Origin: Henriciella pelagia
GTDB lineage: Bacteria; Pseudomonadota; Alphaproteobacteria; Caulobacterales; Hyphomonadaceae
Reading direction: 5' to 3'
Assembly: GCF_002088945.1 (NCBI RefSeq)
Contig: NZ_NCSU01000007.1
Span: 496,001 to 560,000, forward strand
DNA length: 64,000 nucleotides
Numbering within the stretch: position 1 is the stretch's first letter; every line of letters starts with the position of its first letter. The notes beneath the pieces were generated by a model. The model made no database searches, had not been told where the DNA came from, and saw only the letters and a list, made by a program, of their open reading frames with translations. This document shows, one piece after another, positions 36,815 through 47,652 of the stretch. Position numbers and translations under genes: made by a program.

Positions 36815-37108
36815 ATGGCACGCGAATGCGAACTCTCTGGCGTCAAGCCAATCGTCGGCCACAAAGTGAGCCACTCGAACGTGAAAACCAAGCGCCGGTT
36901 CCTTCCGAACCTGGTGAATGTCACGCTGCGGTCTGAAGCCCTCGGCCAGGCCTTCTCCATGCGGATTGCCGCGAAAACGCTGCGCACCGTAGACAAGCAT
37001 GGCGGCCTCGACGGCTACCTCGCCAAAGCGAAAGACGAGAAGCTTTCTGCAAAAGCGCTCAAGATCAAGCGCGACATTGAAAAGCAGGCCGCTGAAGCAA
37101 GCGCCTAG
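36815..37108 (+). CDS. rpmB: 50S ribosomal protein L28
   Basis: 97 aa from the ATG at 36815: M-A-R-E-C-E-L-S-G-V-K-P, then the N-x-S-H-S-N-V-K-T-K-R-R-F pattern and a helical C-terminal tail. An upstream in-frame region from 36716 is not part of L28. It has its own promoter and a clear hairpin terminator (37133-37163), so it is a one-gene unit. Confidence 0.97.
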   Translation: MARECELSGVKPIVGHKVSHSNVKTKRRFLPNLVNVTLRSEALGQAFSMRIAAKTLRTVDKHGGLDGYLAKAKDEKLSAKALKIKRDIEKQAAEASA

Positions 37109-37132
37109 GCTTTCGAAAGCAAGACAGACTGG

Positions 37133-37163
37133 AAAATGCGCTCCGCCGGAGCGCATTTTTTTT
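37133..37163 (+). terminator. Rho-independent terminator after rpmB
   Basis: A 12-bp perfect stem AAAATGCGCTCC / GGAGCGCATTTT with a GCC loop (37133-37159), then a run of eight T (37156-37163). This is the clearest hairpin terminator I found in the window. Confidence 0.92.
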
Positions 37164-37220
37164 GCCTTGGGCTGAGATGCACCTAGAACAGATCAATCGT
37201 TTCGAACCGGAAGACCAATC

Positions 37221-38897
37221 ATGCGACTGATCCTTGCAGCCCTGTCCGCCATCGCGCTTGCAGCTTGTGACACAACAGGTGCGGGCGAACAGTCCCCAGC
37301 CGACACTCAGCCTCTCACCATATTCACGGGCGGCACCATCTATACGGGCCTTGATGACCCGGCGACTGTCGAGGCAGTTGTCGTCAGGGCAGATGGACGG
37401 ATTATCGGTACCGCGCCGCCGCTTTCGCAGGATTGGTCGGACGATGAGGTGACGATTGTCGATCTCGGCAGCGCCGTGATGTTTCCGGGCTTTACCGACA
37501 GTCACGCCCACCTGCTTGGCATCGGTCAGCGCGAGCTGTCGCTCGACCTCACGGGCACAGCCTCGATTACCGAGCTTGTGACCCGCGTCGAGGCGGAAGC
37601 CGAGGGCCGGGATGAAGATGCGATGATTGTCGGGCGCGGCTGGATCGAGACGGGCTGGCCGGAAGGCCGCATGCCGACCGCCGCTGACCTGGACCAGGTT
37701 GTTGGCGACCGGATTGTCATCCTCCAACGCTCCGATGGTCACGCACTTGTTGCGAGTTCCGCAGCGCTGGACGCTGCCGGCATTGATGCCGATACGGCCG
37801 ATCCGGCGGGAGGAAAGATAGAACGCGATGAGGGCGGCAGTGCCACCGGCATAATTCTGGATACTGCGATGGCGCCGATCTGGGCGCTGGTCGCCGCACC
37901 GAGCGAAGAGGAAATCCGGCGCGCCTATATCAAGGCAGGCGAGGTGTACGCTTCACGCGGCTGGACCGGCCTCCACAATATGAGCGTGCCGCCAGAACAT
38001 GGGCCATTGCTGGCAGAGCTTGATCGCGAGGCGCTTATGCCGCTTCGGCTTTACAATGCCTTTGACGGGGAGAGTCAGGGGAATGACGGGTTTGATCTTG
38101 CCGCGGGGCGCACGTTTGAAACCGACACGATCACAAATCGCGCCGTCAAGCTTTACATGGATGGAGCGCTCGGTTCTCGCGGGGCGCTGCTCATCGAGCC
38201 TTATGCCGACCGGCCCGACACAAGCGGTCTCGCCATTACCGAGCCTGACCGTCTGCGAGCCCTCATGGAAACCGCTTCGCAAAAGGATGTACAGCTTGCG
38301 ATCCACGCCATTGGTGACCTCGCCAACCGGCGTATTCTGGATGTTTATGAGGACCTCGGCTACGGCAACGAAAAGCGCTGGCGGATCGAGCATACGCAGA
38401 TCGTCAATCCGGTGGACATTCCCCGCATAGCCGAGCTTGGCCTTATCGCCTCCATGCAACCCTCTCATGCAATCGGTGACCTCAAATTCGCCCCTGCGCG
38501 CCTCGGTATGGACCGTCTCGATGGTGCATATGCCTGGCAGGGCCTGCTGGATGCGGGTGCTGTCATCGCAGGTGGGTCAGATGCGCCGGTCGAGGTTGGA
38601 TCACCGCTGATTGAGTTCTATGCCGCTGTCGCCCGCAAGGACCTTGAAGGGAATGATGCAGAGGGCTGGCACCCGGAGCAGGCATTGTCCCGCCAGGAAG
38701 CGCTCAGGCTTTTCACCTCATCTGCCGCCTATGCGGCCTTTCAGGAGGATGAGCTCGGCACCATCGAACCTGGCAAGCGGGCAGATTTTACAGTCTTCGA
38801 CCGAGACCTGATGATCGTGCCGGAAGCTGAGATTCTGGACGCCAGACCCGTCATGACGGTCGTGCAGGGCGAAATTGTCTGGAAGGCCAGCGAATGA
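37221..38897 (+). CDS. Amidohydrolase family 3 lipoprotein (YtcJ-like)
   Basis: 558 aa. A lipobox A-L-A-A-C-D (Cys16) sends it to the envelope. The metal motif is F-T-D-S-H-A-H-L; later K-L-Y-M-D-G-A-L-G-S-R-G, Q-L-A-I-H-A-I-G-D, R-I-E-H-T-Q and G-G-S-D-A-P-V-E are typical of the YtcJ/amidohydrolase-3 group. The substrate is unknown; relatives act on N-acyl or formamide-like compounds. It follows the rpmB terminator and is likely transcribed on its own. Confidence 0.92.
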   Translation: MRLILAALSAIALAACDTTGAGEQSPADTQPLTIFTGGTIYTGLDDPATVEAVVVRADGRIIGTAPPLSQDWSDDEVTIVDLGSAVMFPGFTDSHAHLLGIGQRELSLDLTGTASITELVTRVEAEAEGRDEDAMIVGRGWIETGWPEGRMPTAADLDQVVGDRIVILQRSDGHALVASSAALDAAGIDADTADPAGGKIERDEGGSATGIILDTAMAPIWALVAAPSEEEIRRAYIKAGEVYASRGWTGLHNMSVPPEHGPLLAELDREALMPLRLYNAFDGESQGNDGFDLAAGRTFETDTITNRAVKLYMDGALGSRGALLIEPYADRPDTSGLAITEPDRLRALMETASQKDVQLAIHAIGDLANRRILDVYEDLGYGNEKRWRIEHTQIVNPVDIPRIAELGLIASMQPSHAIGDLKFAPARLGMDRLDGAYAWQGLLDAGAVIAGGSDAPVEVGSPLIEFYAAVARKDLEGNDAEGWHPEQALSRQEALRLFTSSAAYAAFQEDELGTIEPGKRADFTVFDRDLMIVPEAEILDARPVMTVVQGEIVWKASE

Positions 38898-38986
38898 TCT
38901 TGACCTTGCGTCGCACTAGCCGCATGGCAATCGCGTGCTAGAACCCCACCTGTAAAGACTGAAGACGACGCCGGAGACGAGACACG

Positions 38987-39970
38987 ATGAGCCTGACCAG
39001 CGATACCGATGCCCTGAACGGTCTGGAACCGACTGTGGAACTCAAGGTGCGCGACGTGTTCGGCATTGATACGGACATGGTCGTCCACGGTTTCAAGGAC
39101 AAGACCGAATACGTTCCGGAAGTCGACGAGGCCTACCGCTTCGACCCTCAGACGACACTGGCGCTCCTGGCCGGCTTCGAGCACAATCGCCGCGTCATGG
39201 TGCAGGGCTATCACGGCACCGGCAAGTCGACCCATATCGAACAGGTGGCTGCACGTCTCAACTGGCCGATGATCCGCATCAACCTCGACAGCCATGTCAG
39301 CCGGATCGACATGGTCGGCAAGGATGCGATTGTCCTGAAGGACGGCGTCCAGGTCACCGAGTTTCGCGAAGGCATCCTGCCCTGGGCCCTGCAACGCCCC
39401 GTTGCGATCTGTTTTGACGAATACGATGCCGGGCGCCCGGATGTGATGTTCGTGATCCAGCGCGTTCTGGAGGCCTCTGGTCGCCTGACGCTGCTCGACC
39501 AGAATCGCGTCATCTCGCCGAATCCCTTCTTCCGCCTGTTCGCGACGACCAACACGGTCGGTCTCGGCGATACGACGGGCCTCTATCACGGCACCCAGCA
39601 GCTCAACCAGGGCCAGATGGACCGCTGGAGCATCGTCACCACGCTGAACTATCTTGAGCATGACGCCGAAGTGGAAATCGTCGCGACCAAGGCGACCGAT
39701 CTCGACAAGGATCTGCTCTCCAAGATGGTCCGCCTCGCAGACCTCACCCGGAACGCGTTCATGAATGGCGACATTTCCACCGTGATGAGCCCGCGGACCG
39801 TGATCACCTGGGCGGAAAACTACCGTATTTTTGGTGACCTCGGTCACTCCTTCCGGATGACCTTCCTCAACAAGTGCGATGAACTTGAGCGCCCACTGGT
39901 CGCCGAGATGTATCAGCGCTGCTTCGATGAGGACCTGCCGGAAAGCGCGCTGATGGTCCGCGTCGCCTAG
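38987..39970 (+). CDS. cobS: CobS-type AAA+ ATPase (cobaltochelatase subunit family)
   Basis: 327 aa. Walker A is G-Y-H-G-T-G-K-S-T (Lys80); Walker B is [10 protein letters not shown]; sensor segments F-A-T-T-N-T-V-G follow. The N-terminal D-V-F-G-I-D-T-D-M is characteristic of CobS. In aerobic B12 synthesis CobS, CobT and CobN insert cobalt, but many Alphaproteobacteria have CobS/CobT without CobN and other corrin genes. cobT lies 3.8 kb downstream beyond an inverted gene. Its stop is shared with that gene in CTAG. Confidence 0.93.
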   Translation: MSLTSDTDALNGLEPTVELKVRDVFGIDTDMVVHGFKDKTEYVPEVDEAYRFDPQTTLALLAGFEHNRRVMVQGYHGTGKSTHIEQVAARLNWPMIRINLDSHVSRIDMVGKDAIVLKDGVQVTEFREGILPWALQRPVAICFDEYDAGRPDVMFVIQRVLEASGRLTLLDQNRVISPNPFFRLFATTNTVGLGDTTGLYHGTQQLNQGQMDRWSIVTTLNYLEHDAEVEIVATKATDLDKDLLSKMVRLADLTRNAFMNGDISTVMSPRTVITWAENYRIFGDLGHSFRMTFLNKCDELERPLVAEMYQRCFDEDLPESALMVRVA

Positions 39971-42900
39971 TCTCTTTCCTCCCGCGGCCGGAAATCCTGT
40001 CGCACGAGCGTGAAGGGCTGGTCGTTCCAGTCGCGGTCAACTTCCTTGAGGACCGAGCAGGACTGGAATTCCATCTTCATGGGCTGCCATTCCGGCTTCC
40101 TGAGCGGTTCATTCTCGACCACCAGGTTGAAAGGGATGGGCTCGCCATTCACGAACAACTCGTGCGGGCCGGACGTTGCCTTCCACCAGACGTTCATGTG
40201 GACTTCCAGACCGCGCACGCCGCCCTGGTCCATGCACACCTTCCAGTTGCTGTGTGAGGAATAGCCATCCTCGCCGTCCTGCTCGCAGATATAGCGATAA
40301 CCGCTGACTTCGAGGTCGCGATAACGCGGCATGAAGATGTGCTGGACACCCCAGAGGTTCGCCCCGTAGAGGCGCAAGGTGATGCCGGACCGGTTCCCTC
40401 GCATGTAGTAGTTTTCACTGGCCCATGCCGTCATCACAGTGACCGGGTCACCAACCGGCTTGCGCTCGCTTGTTTCGGCATTCACTGCTTCGACTTCGGT
40501 GATCGAACTTCCAACACGCGCCCAGACCTCCGGTCCCGTCTTGTCTTCGCGGTATTGCCAGCTACCGGACATTGCGCCCGTGCCGACCGAGAGTTCCGAA
40601 GAGCCGCCCCAGTGACCGTGAATCCCATAGGGCCAGTCCACCGTGACCTTGCCGCCTGGGCTGACCGTCACCGCGTCTGAATTCGTCGACGCTCCAGAAT
40701 TGCCTGGTTGCCAGAAGGAGGCTTTCCAGGCGGCCGCGGGGTCCCGCTGGAAATGATACCAGCAGCCACCCTCTGCGTCCCAGCATTTGCGCGCGCCCCC
40801 CTTGGTCAGCGCTATCATGGCGGGCGGCTCGTCCGAATTGATCCAGGTCACAAACCAGTTGCCTTCAAGGCCGAGAAGCGGATGGATCGAAGGGTCGTCA
40901 TAGTCCGGCAAGCGATCCAGGGCGCGGTTTTCAGGATCGTATTCCATGGGCCGGTGCGCGGGTGGCGGCCGGATGAAACGCTCGCCGACGAGCGTGCCAT
41001 CCTCGAAATGGCCGCGGAAGGTCTGGCCCTCCTCGCCGCTGGTTTCATTGATGCATTCATCACCCTCAGCTTGCGTCTTCACGGCGATGACGTCGCGCAA
41101 TTCCTCGTCTGATTTCAAGCCGATCTCGACACCGACATAAGGGATTTCCGCGCCGCATCGATACTTGTTCGAGTGCCATGTGCCTTCCAGAAGCGTTCGG
41201 GCATCGGGCATGGGGCGTTCAAGGTCGAGCACCGGCTGCACGTCAGCGGCGGCGAAGTCGGTCAGCTGGCTCCAGTCGAGCTCGAATTCGCGGCTTGTTT
41301 CCCCGCCATCGATTTCGCCGACATCTGTCGCCTTCAGGACGGGCCCGGCGAGGGGATGGGCGCTGCGATGGAAGGCGTAGGCTTCTAGCGACGCGACCGT
41401 CCAGTCCTCGGCAATGGAACGGCCGAGGGCATCGGTGAATTCGGCGGCAGGGCGCTGCGTGGCCGTATCCATGCCGGTCACGAATTTGGTCATCAGTTCG
41501 CGCCGATCATTCAGGTTTTCATCGTCGCTTTCATAGATTGCGGTCGAAACGACGAGGATGCCTTCCGGCGGCAATTTTACGGTGCGTCGCGTTTCACTAT
41601 TGGAGGGAAAGGGTTCTTCCTCGTCATCATCCATGTCCTCGAAGGGTGGCGAGAGATAGGTGTGAGACTGATCCTGCAGCCCGTTTAGCGGCGCAATGTG
41701 GAAGATCACGAAGGGCTCATCGGAATTGGACCCGCGATCCAGCACGGATTCCTTGATGGTCCGCAGTTTTGTGAGCCGTATCTCGACCGCGATCCAGCCA
41801 TCTTCCCGCTCATCTTCGGTGAGCACCGAGGCGCGGTCACGCACCGAAAAGTGCACGGCATGATGGCCTTCATCGCCGCCATTCACTTCCAGAGAATCGG
41901 TGAACTGGCCGCTGCCAAGGCGGGCTTTCAGCCGCTCGGCCGTGTAATTCACATTCCGCGACCCAACGAGATCTGCATTGCCGCCCACCACACTGATGAG
42001 CAGGCGTCTGGCATCCGTCAGGGTTTCGCTGATGCCATTGGAAAAGTCTGTTGCCAGCGCTTCCAGGACATCTGTAAAGCCCGCCGATTCATTGCGCAGC
42101 GATACCGAAATGGGGCGATCGCGAAACGGGCCGATGGTGTAGACGTCATCATCGCCGCGCTCAAAGTCATTGTAGACGAGCAGACGGTTTGTTGTGCGCC
42201 CTTCCTTGTCATCGGTGGGCAGGTAATCAAGCAGTACTTCGCGCGTGCCATCCGGCATTGTGACGCGGGCATAGATATCGGCGTCCGTTCCGGCTCCAAA
42301 CTCGTCCGCCGTCTTGATGCGAAGGCGCAGGAACCATCCGCGCGCGGCAGAGGCAGGTTCCTCAAGGTTGCGGCGCGGGTTGCCGACTGGATAGTCGCCA
42401 GCGGCGAGGAACTGGTAGGGCAGCTTCGAGAAGTCCTCGAACTGTTCGAAGCGGCGGGGAGGAGATGACGCGCTGCTTTTCAGCCTGTTCCAGTAGTCGC
42501 CCTTGCCGAGCTGGTTCATCTGGATCTCGAGATAGTCGGCCCATTCCATGGTGGCACGAATGGCGAGGTCCTTTGCGCCCGCAAAGACAAGATCGCCGTC
42601 TACGCCGTCCCGGCAGACTGTGCCCCCTTCAGAAGCAACGATGTCCGAGCACCGGTCTTCTGGAAAGTGAAGGCCATCGCGCCCATCGAGAAAACGCCCA
42701 TCCTCTCCGGTCAGACTGCGATTGGGTGCCTGCGCGCGCGCCAGCGCCGTATTGTCCAGGGCGATGCCCGGCGGGTTGGTCCAGATCGTTGTCTGCCCGT
42801 CAGTGATCGGATCCTCGAGGCGTGCGATCACCTGCTGGGCGCCGGAACAGGCCCTGAACTTGTCGCACATGCTGGTATTCTGGATGGGGGACAGGCCGCT

Positions 42901-43629
42901 GCACAGCGTCCCCAGCGCCGAATCCATATTATCCCCCCGCAGGATTGAGCAGGAGAGCGAATAGGCACCGTGATGGGCCGGTGCGCCTGAAAGGGGCTTT
43001 TCATAAGCGCCGGCAAAGAGCGGCAAACCGTCCCGGGTTTCCCTGGGCGTTTCGAAATAGGTGAGGCAACGATTGCGCGTGCCCGATTCCCAGCTCGAAT
43101 GGGAGTAGAAATCCTGCACGGCATGGAAGGATACGCCAAGGATGTGATGCCCGGCGGCGATACCCTCATCCTCTGGAAGCTCCGAGGCCCAGACCAGCCC
43201 AATCAGCGTGCCCATTGCATAGCGTTCCCAGTTGGATTGCAGGCCGCTATTGGAAAACGTGTCGTCGAAGTGGAGCTTGGCGAGGTCATGGAAGCCGACA
43301 AGGGCAGCCTTCGTACGCCGGTAGACAGAGGATTCATATTCCCCATCCTCGGCCCGGAACCCATCGACGGCGCCTTCCAGCCAGAAGACCGGATTGTAGA
43401 GGTATGAATCGATGTAGTCGGCATGCCAGGCGATAGCCTCAGCGGCGCTGTTCGAAAACTTCACCGGGGGATTGTCATAGGGCGCGTCTGTTCCGGTCAG
43501 TGCGCGATAGGTGATGTTTTCGTGATGCCAGGGATTGCCCCGCGCAATGTCTTCACCGCCAAAGCTCCAGGCCGTTGCGGCAAATGCCGCCGAGCCCACC
43601 ATAGCGGGCAGCCAGAGTGCATGTTTCAT
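39967..43629 (-). CDS. Large exported protein with Het-C/zinc-phospholipase-C-like N-domain and PLAT-like region
   Basis: 1220 aa. A signal peptide (about 1-22) is followed by a His-rich helical region with W-H-H-E-N (34-38), A-W-H-A-D-Y-I-D (67-74), G-H-H (160-162) and [15 protein letters not shown] (164-178). This spacing of His and Asp recalls the Het-C and bacterial zinc-PLC families. Around 430-510 there is G-A-G-T-D-A-D-I-Y with F-E-R-G-D-D-D-V-Y, as in PLAT/LH2 domains that bind membranes. The remaining half is beta-rich and unrecognised, with several Cys. Lipid binding or hydrolysis at the envelope is an inference. It lies inverted between cobS and cobT. Confidence 0.75.
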   Translation of the reverse strand: MKHALWLPAMVGSAAFAATAWSFGGEDIARGNPWHHENITYRALTGTDAPYDNPPVKFSNSAAEAIAWHADYIDSYLYNPVFWLEGAVDGFRAEDGEYESSVYRRTKAALVGFHDLAKLHFDDTFSNSGLQSNWERYAMGTLIGLVWASELPEDEGIAAGHHILGVSFHAVQDFYSHSSWESGTRNRCLTYFETPRETRDGLPLFAGAYEKPLSGAPAHHGAYSLSCSILRGDNMDSALGTLCSGLSPIQNTSMCDKFRACSGAQQVIARLEDPITDGQTTIWTNPPGIALDNTALARAQAPNRSLTGEDGRFLDGRDGLHFPEDRCSDIVASEGGTVCRDGVDGDLVFAGAKDLAIRATMEWADYLEIQMNQLGKGDYWNRLKSSASSPPRRFEQFEDFSKLPYQFLAAGDYPVGNPRRNLEEPASAARGWFLRLRIKTADEFGAGTDADIYARVTMPDGTREVLLDYLPTDDKEGRTTNRLLVYNDFERGDDDVYTIGPFRDRPISVSLRNESAGFTDVLEALATDFSNGISETLTDARRLLISVVGGNADLVGSRNVNYTAERLKARLGSGQFTDSLEVNGGDEGHHAVHFSVRDRASVLTEDEREDGWIAVEIRLTKLRTIKESVLDRGSNSDEPFVIFHIAPLNGLQDQSHTYLSPPFEDMDDDEEEPFPSNSETRRTVKLPPEGILVVSTAIYESDDENLNDRRELMTKFVTGMDTATQRPAAEFTDALGRSIAEDWTVASLEAYAFHRSAHPLAGPVLKATDVGEIDGGETSREFELDWSQLTDFAAADVQPVLDLERPMPDARTLLEGTWHSNKYRCGAEIPYVGVEIGLKSDEELRDVIAVKTQAEGDECINETSGEEGQTFRGHFEDGTLVGERFIRPPPAHRPMEYDPENRALDRLPDYDDPSIHPLLGLEGNWFVTWINSDEPPAMIALTKGGARKCWDAEGGCWYHFQRDPAAAWKASFWQPGNSGASTNSDAVTVSPGGKVTVDWPYGIHGHWGGSSELSVGTGAMSGSWQYREDKTGPEVWARVGSSITEVEAVNAETSERKPVGDPVTVMTAWASENYYMRGNRSGITLRLYGANLWGVQHIFMPRYRDLEVSGYRYICEQDGEDGYSSHSNWKVCMDQGGVRGLEVHMNVWWKATSGPHELFVNGEPIPFNLVVENEPLRKPEWQPMKMEFQSCSVLKEVDRDWNDQPFTLVRQDFRPREERD

Positions 43630-43808
43630 TGTTCCGTCCCCTCACGACGCAGCCTGCATACTACCACGAAGCGCCGGATGCCCCAAAGCGGCGCCAGAGC
43701 AGCAAGAACCGATGACATTGCTTCGGGCGAGACCGTGACGTTGGGTGAGTTGCAATCAAGCCGCTCTCGGCTCTTCGCATCGGCCGACTTAAGCGCTATG
43801 TCAGCAGC

Positions 43809-45815
43809 ATGGCCAAGACGGACGACACGCCTTTCGAACTTTTCAAGCAGGCGCTTGCGGCAACCGCAAAGGCGATGAGCCAGGCGCGTGACGTCGAAAC
43901 CTCGTTCAGCGCCGAAGCGGGCCGCGCCGAAGATGGCCGCCTTATCCTGCAGACCCCGCCGCGTGAACTGTCCCCGGCGCAGGCCGCCCGCGCTCGCGGC
44001 GAGGCCGATGCGCTCGCCCTGCGCATGGCGCACCACGACCCCGTCACCCATAGCGCCGAACGTCCCTCGGGCGAGATGGCGCGTCAGGTCTATGAAGCGG
44101 CAGAACGCGCCCGGATCGAATCCATCGGCTCGCGTGCCATGGACGGCACGGCGCGCAATCTTGATGCGGCGCTTTCGGCCCGCTGCGAGAAGGCCGGCTA
44201 TTCAAGGATGCAGGACCGGACAGACGCGCCCATAGCGCCAGCACTCGAATTCCTGCTGCGCGAGAAGCTGACCGGTCGGCCCCTGCCCCCGGAAGCTGAA
44301 GGCATCGCATCCCTCTGGCGTGAAGAAGTCAATGAGCGCGGCGGTGACACGCTCGAAAAGCTGATCGAGCAACTTAGCGACCAGCGCGAATTCGCAAAAA
44401 CCGTCCAGCAGCTCATCAAGGACCTGACAGCCGGCGACGAGTCGGGCGAGGAAGCCGACGACGAGTCCGAAACCGAAGAGGAAAGCGAGCAGGACGAGCA
44501 GTCCGCTGCGAGCGATGACCCCGACGCTGGCGACGACACGGACGGCAGCTCCATGGAAGAGATGGAGGCCGGCGACAGCGATGACGTCGAAGGCGAAGAA
44601 ACCAATGTCAGTGTCGATGCGGACGCCGAATCCGAAGGCGATGATGATGTCGACGAGACCGATGATGGCTCAAAGCCACTCCGGCCGAACTTCCGCGAAG
44701 GCGACGACAAGGCGGATTTCGTCTACCGCGTCTTCACCAAGGCGCATGACGAGATCGCCAATGCCGCAGATCTCTGCGACGCAGAAGAACTGACCCGGCT
44801 TCGCGCCTATCTCGATCATCAGTTGCAGGCCTTGCAGGGCGCCGTCTCGAAGCTCGCGAACAGGCTGCAGCGCCGCCTCATGGCGCAGCAGAACCGGTCC
44901 TGGTCCTTCGATCTGGAAGAAGGGGTGCTCGACACGGCCCGCCTCACCCGCGTCATCACGGATCCGACAGCGCCGCTTTCTTTCAAGCAGGAAGACGACA
45001 GCGAATTTCGCGATACGGTCGTGACGCTGCTGCTCGACAATTCCGGCTCCATGCGAGGCCGGCCCATCATGGTGGCCGCGCTCTGCGCCGACATTCTGGC
45101 CCGCACGCTGGAGCGCTGCGGCGTGAAAGTCGAGATTCTCGGCTTCACGACAAAGGCCTGGAAGGGCGGTCTTGCGCGCGAGGACTGGGTGAAGGCGAAC
45201 AAGCCCGCTGGCCCGGGCCGGCTCAATGATTTGCGCCACATCATCTACAAGTCCGCCGACGCCCCATGGCGCCGCGCCCGCCGCAATCTCGGCCTGATGA
45301 TGCGCGAGGGTCTGTTGAAAGAGAATATTGACGGCGAAGCCCTGCTCTGGGCGCATGAGCGCATTCTCGGCCGGCCCGAACAGCGCAAGATCCTGATGGT
45401 CATTTCCGATGGCGCTCCGGTGGATGATTCAACACTCAGCGTCAATGTCGGCAACTATCTTGAGCGGCATCTGCGCCAGGTCATTGCCGAGATCGAAGGC
45501 CGCAGCCCGGTCGAGCTGATCGCCATCGGCATCGGCCACGATGTCACCCGCTATTATCGCCGCGCTGTGACCATCGTCGATGCCGAACAGCTCGGCGGTG
45601 CCATGACGGAACAGCTGGCCAGCCTTTTTGACGAGAAGGGGAACGCGCCGGAGCCGTCCGCCATGGTTGTGCCACCGCTTCGCGGCGAGTCCCGCAGTTT
45701 TGGTGGCGTCTCAACCACCAGCCCCGGCGGCCCCCGCTATGGCAGCAAGGTTTCCAGCCGCGATGTGAAGACAACAAGTTTTCAGGAAGTTGCCCGCAAA
45801 GCGTCGAAATCCTGA
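43809..45815 (+). CDS. cobT: CobT-type VWA protein (cobaltochelatase subunit family)
   Basis: 668 aa. An N-terminal helical domain (to about 215) is followed by a long Glu/Asp/Ser linker (about 215-300) and a von Willebrand A domain with the metal site D-N-S-G-S-M (410-415) and [10 protein letters not shown]. CobT works with the AAA+ CobS as a chelatase motor. The start M-A-K-T-D-D-T-P-F is typical. It has its own upstream gap (43630-43808), so it may be transcribed separately from cobS. Confidence 0.93.
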   Translation: MAKTDDTPFELFKQALAATAKAMSQARDVETSFSAEAGRAEDGRLILQTPPRELSPAQAARARGEADALALRMAHHDPVTHSAERPSGEMARQVYEAAERARIESIGSRAMDGTARNLDAALSARCEKAGYSRMQDRTDAPIAPALEFLLREKLTGRPLPPEAEGIASLWREEVNERGGDTLEKLIEQLSDQREFAKTVQQLIKDLTAGDESGEEADDESETEEESEQDEQSAASDDPDAGDDTDGSSMEEMEAGDSDDVEGEETNVSVDADAESEGDDDVDETDDGSKPLRPNFREGDDKADFVYRVFTKAHDEIANAADLCDAEELTRLRAYLDHQLQALQGAVSKLANRLQRRLMAQQNRSWSFDLEEGVLDTARLTRVITDPTAPLSFKQEDDSEFRDTVVTLLLDNSGSMRGRPIMVAALCADILARTLERCGVKVEILGFTTKAWKGGLAREDWVKANKPAGPGRLNDLRHIIYKSADAPWRRARRNLGLMMREGLLKENIDGEALLWAHERILGRPEQRKILMVISDGAPVDDSTLSVNVGNYLERHLRQVIAEIEGRSPVELIAIGIGHDVTRYYRRAVTIVDAEQLGGAMTEQLASLFDEKGNAPEPSAMVVPPLRGESRSFGGVSTTSPGGPRYGSKVSSRDVKTTSFQEVARKASKS

Positions 45816-45857
45816 GGCAAGATCGTCAGGACCATGAATGTCGGCGAGGGCTGGACG

Positions 45858-46907
45858 ATGCAGACACCCAGATGGATTTTCGGCGCGCTTCTGCTCGCTG
45901 CAGCGTGCCGGGCATCCTCGCCCGATCCCGCCATATCATTGGAAAATGCGGCGCTCTGGTCGTTCTCTGACAGGCTGTCGGCGCTGCAAACGCAGTCATG
46001 CCCCAATGGCGACCAGCGCGGATTCGAGATCTCGACACTTATCGACGTCGAGCCCGTCGCGCTCGGCGATGCAGAAGACGTTGCCGAAGCCCTGAAGGGA
46101 CTGGAGTTCAGGGGCGGCTGGGCCTTGTCCTCGGCGGTGGCGTCCTTTGGCGGGCTGTCAGGTCTCGATGTCCTGCCGGACGGCGACCTCCTCGCCGTGT
46201 CTGACAGCGGCGCTTTCGTCCGCATTGGCTTTGACCAGGCTGGCCTGCAGCCGACCGGTCAGGCCTCCATTGCCTTCATGCAGGACGCCAATGGCGATAT
46301 CGTCTCCGGCAAGGAAGATGCGGACGCCGAAGGTCTCGCCTATCGCGACGGTGTCGCGCTGGTCAGCTTCGAGCGCAATCACAGGGTCCTCGCCTTCAAT
46401 TACGGTCTCTGCGGGGCGAATGCGCGCGGCATCAAGGTCGCGGACATTGGCTCGCGCCCGCAGACACTCGGCCAGTCCATAAGGGGCAATGCCGGTGCCG
46501 AGGCCCTGGCGCTGGACGGCGACAAGCTGTCGGTTGGCCTTGAGACCGTGATCAATGGAAAGGGACCTGTCGCGACCATTTCCGAGCGTGGCGATGCGCT
46601 CTTTGCGCGCGACTCCTGGCTGGAGACCAGCGGCGTGCCTCTTGTCGGCATGGACACCTCGCCAGCTGGCCTGTTCAGCCTGCAGCGGGCCTATAATCCG
46701 CTCACCGGCAATACGATCTATGTCCGACAGTCTGATGAGGCCGGCACGCGCGTCCTGGCCAGGCTGCAGAAACCGCTGACGGTGGATAATTTCGAGGGCA
46801 TCGCCGTCGACACCTCCGCCGGCCCGACGCGGATCTTCCTGATTGCGGATGACAATTTCAGCAAGGATCAGCAAACGCTGCTTTTCGTGTTCGAGCTGAA
46901 ATCCTAG
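45858..46907 (+). CDS. Esterase-like-activity-of-phytase family lipoprotein
   Basis: About 349 aa from the ATG at 45858, preferred because GAGGG lies 7 bp upstream; an ATG at 45834 is also in frame. A lipobox L-L-A-A-A-C precedes the mature chain. The beta-propeller motifs S-G-L-D-V-L-P-D-G-D-L-L-A-V-S-D-S-G, D-A-E-G-L-A-Y, A-E-A-L-A-L-D-G and I-A-D-D-N-F match the PF13449-type group. Phosphoesterase activity is possible but untested. The stop is shared with the PKHD gene in CTAG. Confidence 0.85.
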   Translation: MQTPRWIFGALLLAAACRASSPDPAISLENAALWSFSDRLSALQTQSCPNGDQRGFEISTLIDVEPVALGDAEDVAEALKGLEFRGGWALSSAVASFGGLSGLDVLPDGDLLAVSDSGAFVRIGFDQAGLQPTGQASIAFMQDANGDIVSGKEDADAEGLAYRDGVALVSFERNHRVLAFNYGLCGANARGIKVADIGSRPQTLGQSIRGNAGAEALALDGDKLSVGLETVINGKGPVATISERGDALFARDSWLETSGVPLVGMDTSPAGLFSLQRAYNPLTGNTIYVRQSDEAGTRVLARLQKPLTVDNFEGIAVDTSAGPTRIFLIADDNFSKDQQTLLFVFELKS

Positions 46908-47569
46908 CTCGCCCACATCCGGATGAGATTGGAAATCGTCTTGTCGAGGATGAGTTTCTGTTCCCGTGTCCCTTTTGGCAGCGCAGCGCGAGTGCTTTCG
47001 AGATCGAACAGGATCTCGCGCTGGTCGGCTCGCTGGATACGGCTTTCGATCCATCCGACGCAGGCAATGCGTGAGCCTTTCGTGACCGGTTTCACCTGGT
47101 GGATCGCCCCGGACGGATACAGGATCATCGTCCCCGCCTCGGGTTTGGCCATGAAATCGCCCGCTGCGGTCAGCAGGTGCAATTCGCCGCCCTCATAGGT
47201 TTCAGGTGCGCTCAGGAACAGGGTGAAGGACAGGTCTGTGCGCATCTGGCGTCCATCGGTGGACATCAGCGCATTGTCGACATGAAAGCCGTAATGGCCG
47301 CCTCCCTCGGTGCGGCTGAGCAGGAGGCGCGAATATCGCTTGGGCCGCGCCATGGCTTTCATCGTCGCATCGGCCGAGATGGCAGACATCAGGAAATCGT
47401 GCAGGCCCTGGCCGGCCTCCGATTTGAGGTCGGCCTGCAGGTTCGACTTCACAGCGCGGGCCGTCCGACCAGCGGTCTCGCGGCCGTCACGCCAGTCAAG
47501 CGCCCCGGCTTTCTCAAGAACGCGTTTGACGTCAGTCTTGCTGAGGATGCCAGGTATCGTAAGGAACAT
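46904..47569 (-). CDS. PKHD-type Fe(II)/2-oxoglutarate dioxygenase (PiuC-like)
   Basis: 221 aa from the ATG at 47569, which gives M-F-L-T-I-P-G-I-L as in PKHD hydroxylases (family length about 225). The iron triad is G-F-H-V-D-N (His, Asp) and A-I-H-Q-V, with the 2-oxoglutarate Arg in G-S-R-I-A. The PiuC branch is iron-regulated and found beside siderophore receptors. A Fur-box-like sequence lies 14 bp upstream of the ATG. It is divergent from a GE-rich lipoprotein. Confidence 0.9.
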   Translation of the reverse strand: MFLTIPGILSKTDVKRVLEKAGALDWRDGRETAGRTARAVKSNLQADLKSEAGQGLHDFLMSAISADATMKAMARPKRYSRLLLSRTEGGGHYGFHVDNALMSTDGRQMRTDLSFTLFLSAPETYEGGELHLLTAAGDFMAKPEAGTMILYPSGAIHQVKPVTKGSRIACVGWIESRIQRADQREILFDLESTRAALPKGTREQKLILDKTISNLIRMWAS

Positions 47570-47582
47570 GGGGTTTCCGGTT

Positions 47583-47601
47583 GAGTATGAGAATGATTTG
47601 C
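47583..47601. promoter_or_regulatory. Fur-box-like site
   Basis: GAGTATGAGAATGATTTGC matches the 19-bp GATAATGATAATCATTATC consensus at 13 positions, with the ATGA-G-AATGATT core intact. It is in the 83-bp gap between the divergent PKHD and lipoprotein genes, so it could control both. Confidence 0.55.
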
Positions 47602-47652
47602 AGTAGTCGATGAGGCTGCACTTGTCATTACTGCATAGCACCGGAGTCATCT

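Noticed and set aside
38741-39847. Minus-strand open frame opposite cobS
   Set aside because: Shadow of the conserved cobS frame, with no recognisable domain.
38987-45815. Reading cobS/cobT as proof of B12 synthesis
   Set aside because: No cobN or other corrin genes are in the window, and many Alphaproteobacteria keep the pair without the pathway.
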